DNA of 64,000 bases. It comes from an uncultured Sphingomonadaceae bacterium. GTDB lineage: Bacteria; Pseudomonadota; Alphaproteobacteria; Sphingomonadales; Sphingomonadaceae. Where the stretch lies: the NCBI GenBank assembly GCA_937873035.1, contig CALMVA010000039.1, positions 24,609 through 88,608 on the forward strand, read 5' to 3'. The notes beneath the pieces were generated by a model that saw only the letters and a list, made by a program, of their open reading frames with translations, did not search any database and was not told where the DNA came from. The position numbers were made by a program, and so were the translations under genes. Every line of letters begins with the position of its first letter. Position 1 is the first letter of the stretch. This document shows, piece by piece, positions 1 through 8,708 of this stretch.

Positions 1-716
1 ACGTCTTCCATCTTCGCCATCCAGAAGGCATCGGACTCGCGCCCGATGCGGATGCCCTGCTGGATGCAGTCAAGCGCGCACTCCCAGATCTGCGGATAAT
101 GCAGCATCGTGCGGATAACATAGCGCATCGTCCCAAGGATGGAGAGAACGCTCATCTCGCCCGCCAGTTCCTTGTTCTGGATGTGCGTGTGGATGGTCGC
201 CAAGCGGAACCAATAGGGGATCAACTCACCCATATAATTGAATCCGCCGCCGGTAAGGATATGCTCATAATCATGCGTCTGGCCTGAGCGGAGGGAATAG
301 AACTCCCACTGCGTCTTGGGATGGTAATTGGGGACGATCTGGATCTCGTAATCCCCCTCGGTCGCGATCTTGTAGTAGATGCCGCCCACCGTGCCGGGCG
401 CGCAGCCCTTCAGATCGTCGATCTTGTAGTCGGAAATCCACCAGTCGTTGAACCACTTGTCGAACGAAGGGTTCACCTTGCGCTCTTCGGTGATCATATG
501 CTCGATATGGTCGAAGTCGCGCAGGTCGTTGATGAAGCTCAAAAGCTCGTGCATTTCAGCCGCAGGCGGAAAATCCGGGCCATTTTTCTTGAGCGCGATC
601 ATCGCGATCCACTCACGCAGGCGGGGGTGATTGAGGTATTTGGAAGATGAAACGAGCACGCTCGAATCGGTTCCAAGCAGGCTCACGCCGCGCGCAAGAT
701 ACGGAATATCGTCCAT
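1..716 (-). CDS. Coq4-like protein (partial, C-terminus outside window)
   Basis: The reverse strand reads open from an ATG at 716, with a purine-rich AGAGGG just upstream, to the window edge (238 codons). The protein has the Coq4 zinc-site signature HDxxH-x11-E (H148, D149, H152, E164). Coq4 is known in ubiquinone synthesis, where it acts at C1 of the benzoquinone ring precursor. Here the gene sits in a catabolic cluster and is divergent from an SDR, with a shared operator between them. The same family occurs again at 20876-21754, and both start regions share an 'LxSSSxYLN' motif. A catabolic role, perhaps decarboxylation of a ring acid, is inference. Family assignment is good; function is unknown. 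Confidence 0.75.
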   Translation of the reverse strand, partial: MDDIPYLARGVSLLGTDSSVLVSSSKYLNHPRLREWIAMIALKKNGPDFPPAAEMHELLSFINDLRDFDHIEHMITEERKVNPSFDKWFNDWWISDYKIDDLKGCAPGTVGGIYYKIATEGDYEIQIVPNYHPKTQWEFYSLRSGQTHDYEHILTGGGFNYMGELIPYWFRLATIHTHIQNKELAGEMSVLSILGTMRYVIRTMLHYPQIWECALDCIQQGIRIGRESDAFWMAKMED

Positions 717-735
717 TTCAGCCCTCTCTTCTTGA

Positions 736-770
736 TTTGCGTAAAAATATACCCCTTTCAAATTCGCAAA
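736..770. promoter_or_regulatory. Operator site 1 of the TGCGTAA family
   Basis: Inverted repeat GATTTGCG ... CGCAAATC between the divergent Coq4-like and SDR genes. The inner arms TGCGTAAAA and AAATTCGCA have an outer TGCG-to-CGCA span of 31 bp, one base more than the standard 30 bp seen at other sites in this window. Confidence 0.6.
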
Positions 771-826
771 TCTAGGGTATTTGGAACAGGAAGAGACAAA
801 GTGCGTCGAATCGGGAGAGGAGAACG

Positions 827-1699
827 ATGACCCAAGCGAAGATCGCCCTGGTAACAGGGGCTAGCCGTGGTGCCGGAGCGGGGGTTGCCCGTGGCCTCGG
901 AGAACTCGGCTACACCGTCTATGTCACGGGACGCTCGGTCAGCGGCAGCGAAGCCAAGGGTTGGGATGGCACCCCCCTGCCCGGCACCATCGGCGAAACT
1001 GCGGCGGAAATCACCAAGCGCGGCGGCAAGGGCATAGCCGTTGCCTGCGACCATGCCGACGATGCACAGGTCGCCCGCGTGTTTGAACAGATTATGGCCG
1101 AACAGGGGCGGCTTGACCTGCTGGTCAACAACGCCGCCTATATGCACCCCCAGCTCATCGAAAAGAAACCCTTCTGGGAAAAGGAACTGGCGGCGCAATA
1201 TATTCTCGATGTCGGCCTGCGCTCGGCCTATGTCGCAAGCTGGCACGCCGCGCGCATCATGGTGAAGCAGGGCAGCGGCCTTATTGCCTTCACCTCATCC
1301 TTCGGGGCTTCCTGCTATATGCACGGCCCGGCTTATGGCGCGCAAAAGGCGGGCCTCGACAAGCTGGCGCACGACATGGAGCATGATCTGCGCGGCACGG
1401 GTGTTGCCGCTGTTTCCATCTGGCTTGGCCCGCAAATTACCGAGCGCGCGATGATCGCCAAGGAAGTGAACCCGGAGCAATATGAAGGCTTCATGTCGGT
1501 TGCCGAAAACCCGGAGTTCACCGGACATATTCTGGACGCCATCAGCAAAGCCCCCAACCGCGACGAACTTTCCGGCCAGACGCTGATCGGTGCTGAAATC
1601 GCGCAGGAACTCGGCGTGACCGATCGCGGCCATGAGCGCCCCTCCTACCGCGATATGCTTGGCAGCCCGCGCATCAAGAACCCTGCTGCGGTTTACTGA
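827..1699 (+). CDS. SDR family oxidoreductase, DHRS1-like
   Basis: A 290-residue short-chain dehydrogenase/reductase. The nucleotide-binding motif TGASRGAG is near residue 10, NNAA near residue 100, and the catalytic Ser (TSSFG) and Tyr-x3-Lys (YGAQK) are intact. The extra insertion after the second strand and the long C-terminus resemble the DHRS1 subgroup. The ATG at 827 follows GGAGAGGAGAACG. It is the first gene of a tight run (SDR, ligase, ligase, amidohydrolase) driven from the operator-containing divergent promoter. It probably oxidises or reduces a hydroxyl or keto group on the cluster's substrate; the exact substrate is unknown. Confidence 0.85.
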   Translation: MTQAKIALVTGASRGAGAGVARGLGELGYTVYVTGRSVSGSEAKGWDGTPLPGTIGETAAEITKRGGKGIAVACDHADDAQVARVFEQIMAEQGRLDLLVNNAAYMHPQLIEKKPFWEKELAAQYILDVGLRSAYVASWHAARIMVKQGSGLIAFTSSFGASCYMHGPAYGAQKAGLDKLAHDMEHDLRGTGVAAVSIWLGPQITERAMIAKEVNPEQYEGFMSVAENPEFTGHILDAISKAPNRDELSGQTLIGAEIAQELGVTDRGHERPSYRDMLGSPRIKNPAAVY

Positions 1700-1705
1700 C
1701 CCGCC

Positions 1706-3292
1706 ATGGCCAAGCAATTCAACCTTGCCGACCTGTTTGAGACCGTCGCCGCGACGGTGCCAGACAGGATCGCCATTCGGGCTGACAGTGCGACGCTGAC
1801 CTACGCCGAACTCAATGACCGTGCCGAGCGGCTGGCCGCAGGCCTTGCCGCGCACGGCGTGGGGCGTGGCGACACCGTGGCTCTCTATCTCATGAACTCG
1901 CCCGCTTATCTGGAAGGGTTCATCGCCGCCACCAAGATCGGCGCGGTGCCGTATAACGTGAACTACCGATACCGGGCCGAGGAGTTGCGCTACCTCTTTG
2001 CCAATGCCGAAAGTGCGGCGATCATCCACGGCGCCGAATTTTCGGACATCATGCGCGAAGTCCGCCCCGATGTGCCGACACTCAAGCTGAGCGTTGCCGT
2101 TGATGACCAGTCGGGCACTGACACAAGCGGCTCGCTCAACTACGCAGACCTGCTCAAGACCGAACCGGCAGGCCCTTATGAACGCGATGAGGATGACATC
2201 CTCCTCACCTATACGGGCGGCACCACGGGGATGCCCAAGGGCGTCATGTGGCCGCACCGCGCCTTCCTGTTCGCCTGTGCGGGCGGCGCAGGTTACTTCA
2301 ATCCGGCAGGGCCGGTCGTCGTGCCCGAAGACATCGCCGACCGCGCCGCCAATGGCTATCCACTCAAGATGATGCCGCTTGCGCCGCTGATGCACGCCGC
2401 AGCCGTCTGGGCAACATGGTCCGGGCTTCTGAACGGCCTCACGATCATTCTTGACGAGAGCAAGAGCTTTAACCCTGAACACGTGTTCGATCTGGTCGAG
2501 CGCGAGGGCGCAAACCTCGTCCAGTTCGTGGGCGACGCCATGGCAATCCCGCTGCGCGATGCGCTCAAGGCCAATCCGGGTCGCTGGAACCTCCAGACGG
2601 TCGTCAATCTGGGCTCAGGTGGTGCCGTCTTTTCGCAACACGTGAAAGATGATCTCAAGGCGCTTGTTCCCACGGCCAGCATCACCGATGGCATGGGCAC
2701 GTCTGAAACCGGCATTTCCGGCATGGCAGAGCCAAGCCCTGAAGGTGTCATGCGGCTTCCCTCCTCAGACAGCCAACAGGTCATCGTCGATGATCGCTTT
2801 GCAGAAGTGGGCGAAACCGGCTTCATCGCGCGCAATGGCAATACGCCGGTCGGCTATTTTGGCGATCCGGTAAAAACTGCCGAAACCTTCAAGACCATCG
2901 ACGGCAAGCTCTGGGCCATCAGCGGCGACGCCGGGCGGCTCGATGCCGATGGCAAGATCACCATGTTCGGGCGCGGATCGACCTGCATCAACACCGGCGG
3001 CGAAAAGGTATTCCCCGAAGAGGTGGAAGAGGCCCTGCGCGCGCACCCTGCCATTCTCGACGCGGTTGTTGCCGGACAAAAGGATGATCGCTGGGGTGAA
3101 CGCGTGATCGGAATCGTTTCGCCGCGCGCCGGGCAGAAACGCCCGGACGACGCCACGCTCAAGCTGTTCCTGACCGAACGACTGGCGGGCTATAAAGTGC
3201 CCAAGGCCGTTTTGTGGGTTGATAGCGTCAAGCGTTCTCCGGCAGGCAAGCAGGATTATCGCTGGGCAAAGGAAGTGGCGGCTGAGGCATGA
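1706..3292 (+). CDS. Acyl-CoA synthetase, FadD19/FadD17-like
   Basis: A 528-residue class I adenylate-forming enzyme expected to activate a carboxylic acid to its CoA thioester with ATP. The P-loop-like motif YTGGTTGMPKGVMW lies near residue 170. The late motif GRGSTCINTGGEKVFPEEVE and a C-terminal Lys (SPAGKQDYRW) are present. The MPKGVMW form is typical of the FadD19/FadD17 group, which includes steroid side-chain CoA ligases in actinobacteria, so a steroid-like or bulky acid is plausible. It starts 6 bases after the SDR stop and overlaps the next ligase by 4 bases (ATGA), so it is clearly co-transcribed. Confidence 0.85.
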   Translation: MAKQFNLADLFETVAATVPDRIAIRADSATLTYAELNDRAERLAAGLAAHGVGRGDTVALYLMNSPAYLEGFIAATKIGAVPYNVNYRYRAEELRYLFANAESAAIIHGAEFSDIMREVRPDVPTLKLSVAVDDQSGTDTSGSLNYADLLKTEPAGPYERDEDDILLTYTGGTTGMPKGVMWPHRAFLFACAGGAGYFNPAGPVVVPEDIADRAANGYPLKMMPLAPLMHAAAVWATWSGLLNGLTIILDESKSFNPEHVFDLVEREGANLVQFVGDAMAIPLRDALKANPGRWNLQTVVNLGSGGAVFSQHVKDDLKALVPTASITDGMGTSETGISGMAEPSPEGVMRLPSSDSQQVIVDDRFAEVGETGFIARNGNTPVGYFGDPVKTAETFKTIDGKLWAISGDAGRLDADGKITMFGRGSTCINTGGEKVFPEEVEEALRAHPAILDAVVAGQKDDRWGERVIGIVSPRAGQKRPDDATLKLFLTERLAGYKVPKAVLWVDSVKRSPAGKQDYRWAKEVAAEA

Positions 3293-4941
3293 GTGACGTT
3301 GACCCCGTATTCGCACAAATCACTGGCCCCGGCTCTCCCTTTGAGCTTGGCGAGCGCGATGGACTGCGCCAGTTTGTTGCAGCGCCTGCCGATCTCAACG
3401 CGCTGATTGAGGCCGCACGCCGCCATGGCGACAAGACCTTCATCGTTGAAGGCGAGCGTCGCCTGACCTTTGAACAGCTCTTCCAGTGGCGTGACCGGCT
3501 GGTGCCGCTGCTTGGCATCAAGCGTGGTGATCGCGTCGCCATTTGTATGCGTAACCGCACCGAGTGGATCGTCGCCTTTCTGGCAGCAGTCAAGGCGGGC
3601 GGCGTCGCCGCCCTGCTCAACTCGCGCGGATCACCCGCTGAGCTTGTCGCGATGATTGATGAAGTCACGCCCGCCATCGTGCTTGCGGATGGCGAGCGCG
3701 CCAAACTGATCCGCGAAGGCGGCTATCAGGGGCGTATGTTTGACCTCACCAACCCGGTTGAGGAAACCGAGCTGGCAAAGCTGGTGCCCACGGGGCACAG
3801 TGCAGACACGACACTCGCCAAGCCTGAAGATCCGGTGTCCATCCTCTTCACATCAGGCACTACGGGCCGCGTGAAGGGGGCCGTTCTTACCCATCGCAGC
3901 CTAACCACCGGCCTGCTCTCGATGCAGCTTTCAGGCGTGATGGTGCTTCACCACATGGCCGCAAAATATAATATGACGCCAGAGGCGCTCATGGCCGCCT
4001 CGCCGCAACAGGCGGTGCTGCTTGTCTATCCGCTGTTCCATATTTCAGGGCTTGGCTCGGCTTTCCTCTCCCCGCTGTTCGCCGGTTCCAAGATCGTCAT
4101 CATGCGCCGCTGGGATGCGGAAGAGGCGATCAAGCTCATCCGTGACGAAAAGATCACCATGTTCACCGGCGTTCCCACCATGTTGTGGGACGTGCTGCAC
4201 AAGGCGCAGCTCAATGATGCAGACCTTTCGGGCCTGCGCAACATCGCCAGTGGCGGTCAGGCGCTGCCGGTCAATCTGCTGGAAGAAATCCGCGCGCACT
4301 GCCCACAGGCGGCGATGGGAACGGGCTATGGCATGACCGAATGTTCGGGAGCCATCGCGCAGGCGGTTGGGGATGATTTCACCCGCCAGCCGTCTTCTGC
4401 CGGGCGCGTGCTCCCGCTGGTCGATGTTCGCATCGAAGCCCCCGATGGCAGCATATTGCCGCGTGGCGAAGCAGGTGAAATCGTCGTGCGCGGCGCGCAG
4501 ATCATGGCGGGCTATTGGAACCGCCCCGAAGATACCGCCGCCGTCCTCTCGGCGGACGGCTGGCTGAAGACGGGCGATGTCGGTTATGTCGATGAAGAGA
4601 ATTACGTCTTCATCGTCGACCGCAAGAAAGACATGGTCATTTCGGGCGGCGAGAACATCTTTTGCGCCGAGGTTGAGCGCGTGATGGGCGAGATGCCGGG
4701 CATTGCCGAATGTGCCGCCTTCGGCATTCCCGATGAGCGACTGGGCGAGTTGCTTGTCGCTGTCGTCGTCGGCAAGGGGCTGTCGGCAGACGTCATCAAA
4801 CACGAGATTGGCGAACAACTGGCACGCTACAAAGCGCCGGGTCACGTGGCCTTTTCGCCCGAACCACTGCCACGCAACGCCATTGGCAAGATCGACAAGA
4901 TCAAACTCAAGGCCATGTGGCCTGACCTTATCGGAGACTGA
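3289..4941 (+). CDS. Acyl-CoA ligase (AMP-binding)
   Basis: A 550-residue class I adenylate-forming ligase. Motifs are LFTSGTTGRVKGAVLTH, GYGMTEC, the hinge DRKKDMVISGGENIFCAEVE and the catalytic Lys near the C-terminus in RNAIGKIDK. It is a different subfamily from the upstream ligase and closer to general fatty or aryl acid CoA ligases. The start overlaps the previous stop (ATGA). Two unlike ligases in one operon suggest two successive acid intermediates, or a ring and a side-chain acid; this is inference. Confidence 0.85.
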   Translation: MSDVDPVFAQITGPGSPFELGERDGLRQFVAAPADLNALIEAARRHGDKTFIVEGERRLTFEQLFQWRDRLVPLLGIKRGDRVAICMRNRTEWIVAFLAAVKAGGVAALLNSRGSPAELVAMIDEVTPAIVLADGERAKLIREGGYQGRMFDLTNPVEETELAKLVPTGHSADTTLAKPEDPVSILFTSGTTGRVKGAVLTHRSLTTGLLSMQLSGVMVLHHMAAKYNMTPEALMAASPQQAVLLVYPLFHISGLGSAFLSPLFAGSKIVIMRRWDAEEAIKLIRDEKITMFTGVPTMLWDVLHKAQLNDADLSGLRNIASGGQALPVNLLEEIRAHCPQAAMGTGYGMTECSGAIAQAVGDDFTRQPSSAGRVLPLVDVRIEAPDGSILPRGEAGEIVVRGAQIMAGYWNRPEDTAAVLSADGWLKTGDVGYVDEENYVFIVDRKKDMVISGGENIFCAEVERVMGEMPGIAECAAFGIPDERLGELLVAVVVGKGLSADVIKHEIGEQLARYKAPGHVAFSPEPLPRNAIGKIDKIKLKAMWPDLIGD

Positions 4942-4945
4942 CATT

Positions 4946-5812
4946 ATGGGTATGCCCAACGACATCAAGATCATAGATTGTATGCTCGGTATCCCCGAAG
5001 CCGAAGACCGGTCAGACTGGTTCACGGCCTTCCGTCCGCTCATCAAGGACGCGCAGACGCTCCAGCAATTCTCGATGCCCGCACAATATATGTTCAAGGA
5101 TGTGCCGCAAACCGGCCATGCCGACGATTATGTGAAGTGGACCGTCGAGCAGATGGACAAGCACAATATCGACCGGGCTCTTGTCGGCTGGAATGACAAC
5201 ACCACCTCGCGCCGCGCGAAGGAACTTTACGGCGATCGCTTCATCTTCGATCTGCCGATCGACCCCAACAAGGGCATGGAGGAAGTGCGCCGCATCAAGC
5301 GCATCCACGCCGAAGTCGGCCTTTCGGCTGTGTCATGCTTCCCGTCGGGCACACTTCCGCAAGTGGCGATCAACCACAAATATATGTTCCCGATCTACGC
5401 CGCCTGTGTGGAGCTGAACATCCCAATCCTGCTCAATGTTGGCATCCCCGGCCCGCGCATCCCAATGGAAACGCAAAAGGTGGAGCATCTTGACGAAGTT
5501 TGCTGGTTCTTCCCCGATCTCAAGATCGTGATGCGTCACGGTGCCGAGCCGTGGGAGGCGCTTGCCGTCAAGCTGATGCTCAAATGGCCAAATCTTTATT
5601 ATTCGACCAGCGCCTTCGCCCCTAAGCACTACCCCAAGGCGATCATCGATTATGCCAACACGCGCGGTGCCGACAAGATCATCTACGCGGGCTATTTTCC
5701 GATGGGATTGAGCCTTGATCGCATCATGAGCGATATGCAGAATGTGCCTTTCAAGGATGAGGTCTGGCCGAAGTTCCTGCGCGAAAACGCAATCAAGGTC
5801 TTCGGGCTCTAG
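4946..5812 (+). CDS. Amidohydrolase-2 family protein lacking the usual metal ligands
   Basis: A 288-residue TIM-barrel amidohydrolase-like protein starting at the ATG 4 bases after the ligase stop, behind CGGAGAC. Usual family members open with an HxH motif after 'IDxxxH' and have a late Asp in 'GSDYP'. This protein reads KIIDCMLGIPEAED at the start and IYAGYFPMG at the late position, so both metal motifs are missing. A His in MRHGAEPW is kept. The family includes decarboxylases and hydrolases of ring-cleavage products, but the chemistry here may be metal-free or different. Last gene of the 827-5812 operon. Confidence 0.75.
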   Translation: MGMPNDIKIIDCMLGIPEAEDRSDWFTAFRPLIKDAQTLQQFSMPAQYMFKDVPQTGHADDYVKWTVEQMDKHNIDRALVGWNDNTTSRRAKELYGDRFIFDLPIDPNKGMEEVRRIKRIHAEVGLSAVSCFPSGTLPQVAINHKYMFPIYAACVELNIPILLNVGIPGPRIPMETQKVEHLDEVCWFFPDLKIVMRHGAEPWEALAVKLMLKWPNLYYSTSAFAPKHYPKAIIDYANTRGADKIIYAGYFPMGLSLDRIMSDMQNVPFKDEVWPKFLRENAIKVFGL

Positions 5813-5939
5813 AGCGCCCCATTTTTTTTCGGGAGCCGGGAAGTCTGCTCCCTTCGCAACAACAACCAGTCAGTCGAGACAACCCCACTGACCGGACGAT
5901 CTCTCCCACCGGAGAGGCAATTGATGAGGAGACATAATC

Positions 5940-7076
5940 ATGTCTGATGCTGACCACCGCCCGGCGGGCGATGCCCGCACCGCCCCCGTCGCCGTCTGGC
6001 AGATTCTTGAAAAGATGCGTGGGCAGGAACTGATCGACTGGCGCATGGCCGAAGTGAAAAACCGCGCTTCGATCGAAGAACGCAAGCTCGACATCGGCTT
6101 TCCGTTCGGCTGGTATCCGGTTCTGCTGACCAAGGATCTCGCGGTCGGCGAAGTGAAGCCGCTGCGCTATTTCTCGACCGATCTGGCCATCTGGCGCGGC
6201 GAAGACGGGCAAGTCCGTATGATCGATGCCTATTGCAAGCATCTTGGCGCACATATGGGCCATGGCGGCAAGGTGCACGGCAATCTGCTCGAATGTCCGT
6301 TCCACGCATGGCGCTATGACGGCGAAGAAGGCGTGGTGAAGGACATTCCTTACGCCAAGGCGATTCCGCCGCAGGTGAAGCGCAAGTGCACCCGCACCTG
6401 GCACGTGACCGAAGCCAATCGCTGGGTGTGGATGTGGTATCACCCCGATCCCAACGTCGCACCGCTGTTCGACGTTGTGCATCTGCCCGAATGTTCGGAC
6501 CCCGATTGGACCGATTTTGATGTCTTTGAATGGAACGTCTATGGCTCCATCCAGAACATGGCGGAAAACGGCGTCGATGTGGCGCACTTCAAATATATCC
6601 ACGGCACGGCGAATGTTCCGCTTGGCGAACTGCGCTGGGGTGAGTGGGGCCGTGGCGCGGACGTGAAGGCCAAGATGGGCACGCCCTGGGGCGAGGTCGA
6701 TGGTCAGATCAGCTACGACACCATGGGGCCGGGCCAGAGCTGGACGCGCTTTACCGGTATTTCGGAAACGCTGCTGGTCGCCTGCATCATTCCGGTAGAA
6801 CTCGATCATTGCCACACGCGCTTCTGCTTCACCCAGCCCAAGGCGCAGGCCGAAGGCGAGCGCGCTGGCGTCGCCAAGGCGATCATCCGCGACATCTGCA
6901 AGCAATATGACCAGGACAAGGTGGTGTGGGACCGCCAGAAATATGAGGCCAACCCCATCATCTGCGATGGTGACGGCCCCATTCCGCAGTTCCGCAAATT
7001 CTACGCACGCTATTATGCCAAGCCTGAGGGCGCGCCGGAGGGCGACAACATCCGCCCGCTGCGCGCCGCCGGCTAG
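5940..7076 (+). CDS. Rieske non-heme iron oxygenase, KshA-like (type A)
   Basis: A 378-residue oxygenase component. The Rieske motif C-x-H-x17-C-x2-H uses C99, H101, C119 and H122. The mononuclear iron triad lies in NGVDVAHFKYIH (D213, H216, H221). The family includes 3-ketosteroid 9-alpha-hydroxylase KshA and cholesterol 7-desaturase-type enzymes, which fits a polycyclic substrate. The start ATG follows GAGGAGACATAATC. No ferredoxin or reductase partner is encoded nearby. It is closely similar along its whole length to the product of 36748-37878, so the two are paralogues. A rho-independent terminator follows. Confidence 0.9.
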   Translation: MSDADHRPAGDARTAPVAVWQILEKMRGQELIDWRMAEVKNRASIEERKLDIGFPFGWYPVLLTKDLAVGEVKPLRYFSTDLAIWRGEDGQVRMIDAYCKHLGAHMGHGGKVHGNLLECPFHAWRYDGEEGVVKDIPYAKAIPPQVKRKCTRTWHVTEANRWVWMWYHPDPNVAPLFDVVHLPECSDPDWTDFDVFEWNVYGSIQNMAENGVDVAHFKYIHGTANVPLGELRWGEWGRGADVKAKMGTPWGEVDGQISYDTMGPGQSWTRFTGISETLLVACIIPVELDHCHTRFCFTQPKAQAEGERAGVAKAIIRDICKQYDQDKVVWDRQKYEANPIICDGDGPIPQFRKFYARYYAKPEGAPEGDNIRPLRAAG

Positions 7077-7087
7077 GATAGGCATCA

Positions 7088-7117
7088 GGGGCCGCTCTTC
7101 GGATCGGCCCCTTTTTT
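7088..7117 (+). terminator. Rho-independent terminator after Rieske gene
   Basis: The stem GGGGCCG / CGGCCCC with a 10-base loop is followed by six T. It lies 12 bases after the Rieske stop codon and separates that gene from the amidase. Confidence 0.85.
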
Positions 7118-7140
7118 GCAGGGACAATCAGGTGACACAA

Positions 7141-8646
7141 ATGATGGACCGGCGCGACGCGCTGAAGGCTGGTGCGGCGCTGGCGCTCGCCAGCCCGGCC
7201 ATGGCAAGGGAGACGCGCATGGCAGATGATCTGCTCGACGGACATGATGCCTTGGGCCTCGCAGCTCTCGTCAAGGCGCGCAAAGCCTCCCCCACCGAAT
7301 TGCTCGAAGCCGCCATTGCGCGCGCCGAGGCGTTGAACCCGCGCTTCAACTTCATGGCGCAGCGTCATTATGACCATGCCCGCGCGGCGATTGCCAAGGG
7401 GCTTCCCCAAGGCCCCTTCACGGGCGTTCCGTGGCTGCTCAAGGATCTCAACACCTATATATCGGGCGAAGTGACCGAAGGCGGCAGCCGCTTTTACAAG
7501 GGCGCTCGCGCGACGGTAACATCAGAGCTTGTGACGCGTATCGAGCGCGCCGGGTTTGTCATATTCGGCAAAACGACTTCACCCGAATTCGGCCTGACGG
7601 GCACGACCGAGAACAAGCTGACCGGCGACACGCGCAACCCGTGGAATACAGCGCATATCGCGGGCGGATCATCGGGCGGCGCGGCCGCAGCTGTCGCAGC
7701 GGGTGTGCTGCCAGCCGCACACGCGACCGATGGGGGCGGATCAATCCGTATCCCCGCCTCGTGCTGCGGCCTGTTCGGCATGAAGCCAAGCCGGGGCCGC
7801 ATCCCTATGGGGCCGACGCGCACCGAAGGCTGGGGCGGCCTTTCCTGCCACCATGCTGTCAGCCACAGTGTGCGCGATTCCGCCGCGATCATGGATGTGA
7901 CGCACGGCGTTGAGCCCGGCTCACGCTACGCAGCTCCCACGCCCGATGGCAGCTTCCTCTCCCAAGTAACGAAGAAGCCCGGAAAATTGCGGATCGCGCT
8001 GATGCTGAAGCCGCATTCCGGCGCGCCGGTCGATGCTGACGTGCAGGCCGCCGTCATCGCCGCCGCGCGCCTGTGCGAGCAGCTTGGCCATCATGTCGAA
8101 GAAACCGCGCCCAAAGTGGATGCCGCCGCTGTCGGGCAGGCCTCGTTCGTGCTCATCGCCTCATCGGTCGCCGCCGACATTGAGGATCGCGCCAAAGCAA
8201 CAGGCCTTGTCCCCGGCCCCGATGTGCTGGAGCCGATCACGCTCGCCTTTCTCGGCTATGGCCGCACGACCACGGGCATGGACTTTGCGCGCGCCAACAA
8301 CGCGCTCCAGGCCGCCGCCGTCTCGGTCGGGCAGTTCATGCAGGATTACGATGTCATCCTGTCGCCAACGCTCGCGGCACCCCCGCTTGAACTTGGACGC
8401 ATCAACCTGACGCCCGATTGTGATTTCCGCACATGGGGCGAGCGCGCCTCCATGTTCTCGCCCTTCACGCAAATTGCCAACATGACCGGGCAACCAGCCA
8501 TGTCCATGCCGCTCGGTATGTCTTCAGGCGGACTTCCCATCGGCGTCATGTTCACGGGCCGCTATGGCGAGGAAGCCCTGCTCTACCGCCTTGCCGGGCA
8601 GCTTGAAGGAGCCGCACCCTGGGCAGGCCGCAAGCCAAAGATCTGA
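7141..8646 (+). CDS. Exported amidase (amidase signature family)
   Basis: A 501-residue amidase with the Lys-cisSer-Ser triad. The Lys is in WLLKDLN, the cis-Ser in the GGSSGGAAAA stretch and the nucleophilic Ser in TDGGGSIRIPAS. The N-terminus MMDRRDALKAGAALALASPAMA looks like a twin-arginine or Sec signal ending at AMA, so the enzyme is probably periplasmic. Start chosen at 7141; ATG 7144 and an upstream GTG are alternatives. It would hydrolyse an amide bond. It is followed by another exported amidohydrolase, suggesting that conjugated substrates are trimmed outside the cytoplasm. Confidence 0.85.
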   Translation: MMDRRDALKAGAALALASPAMARETRMADDLLDGHDALGLAALVKARKASPTELLEAAIARAEALNPRFNFMAQRHYDHARAAIAKGLPQGPFTGVPWLLKDLNTYISGEVTEGGSRFYKGARATVTSELVTRIERAGFVIFGKTTSPEFGLTGTTENKLTGDTRNPWNTAHIAGGSSGGAAAAVAAGVLPAAHATDGGGSIRIPASCCGLFGMKPSRGRIPMGPTRTEGWGGLSCHHAVSHSVRDSAAIMDVTHGVEPGSRYAAPTPDGSFLSQVTKKPGKLRIALMLKPHSGAPVDADVQAAVIAAARLCEQLGHHVEETAPKVDAAAVGQASFVLIASSVAADIEDRAKATGLVPGPDVLEPITLAFLGYGRTTTGMDFARANNALQAAAVSVGQFMQDYDVILSPTLAAPPLELGRINLTPDCDFRTWGERASMFSPFTQIANMTGQPAMSMPLGMSSGGLPIGVMFTGRYGEEALLYRLAGQLEGAAPWAGRKPKI

Positions 8647-8708
8647 AGGGCTGGACAGCCGCTGCAAGAGGCCGCACCAAGCCATCATAAAAGTCTATGG
8701 GAGAGAAT

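Noticed and set aside
1295..2482. 395-codon reverse frame across the SDR and acyl-CoA ligase genes
   Set aside because: It spans two well-supported forward genes with intact motifs, lacks a plausible start region and resembles no family.
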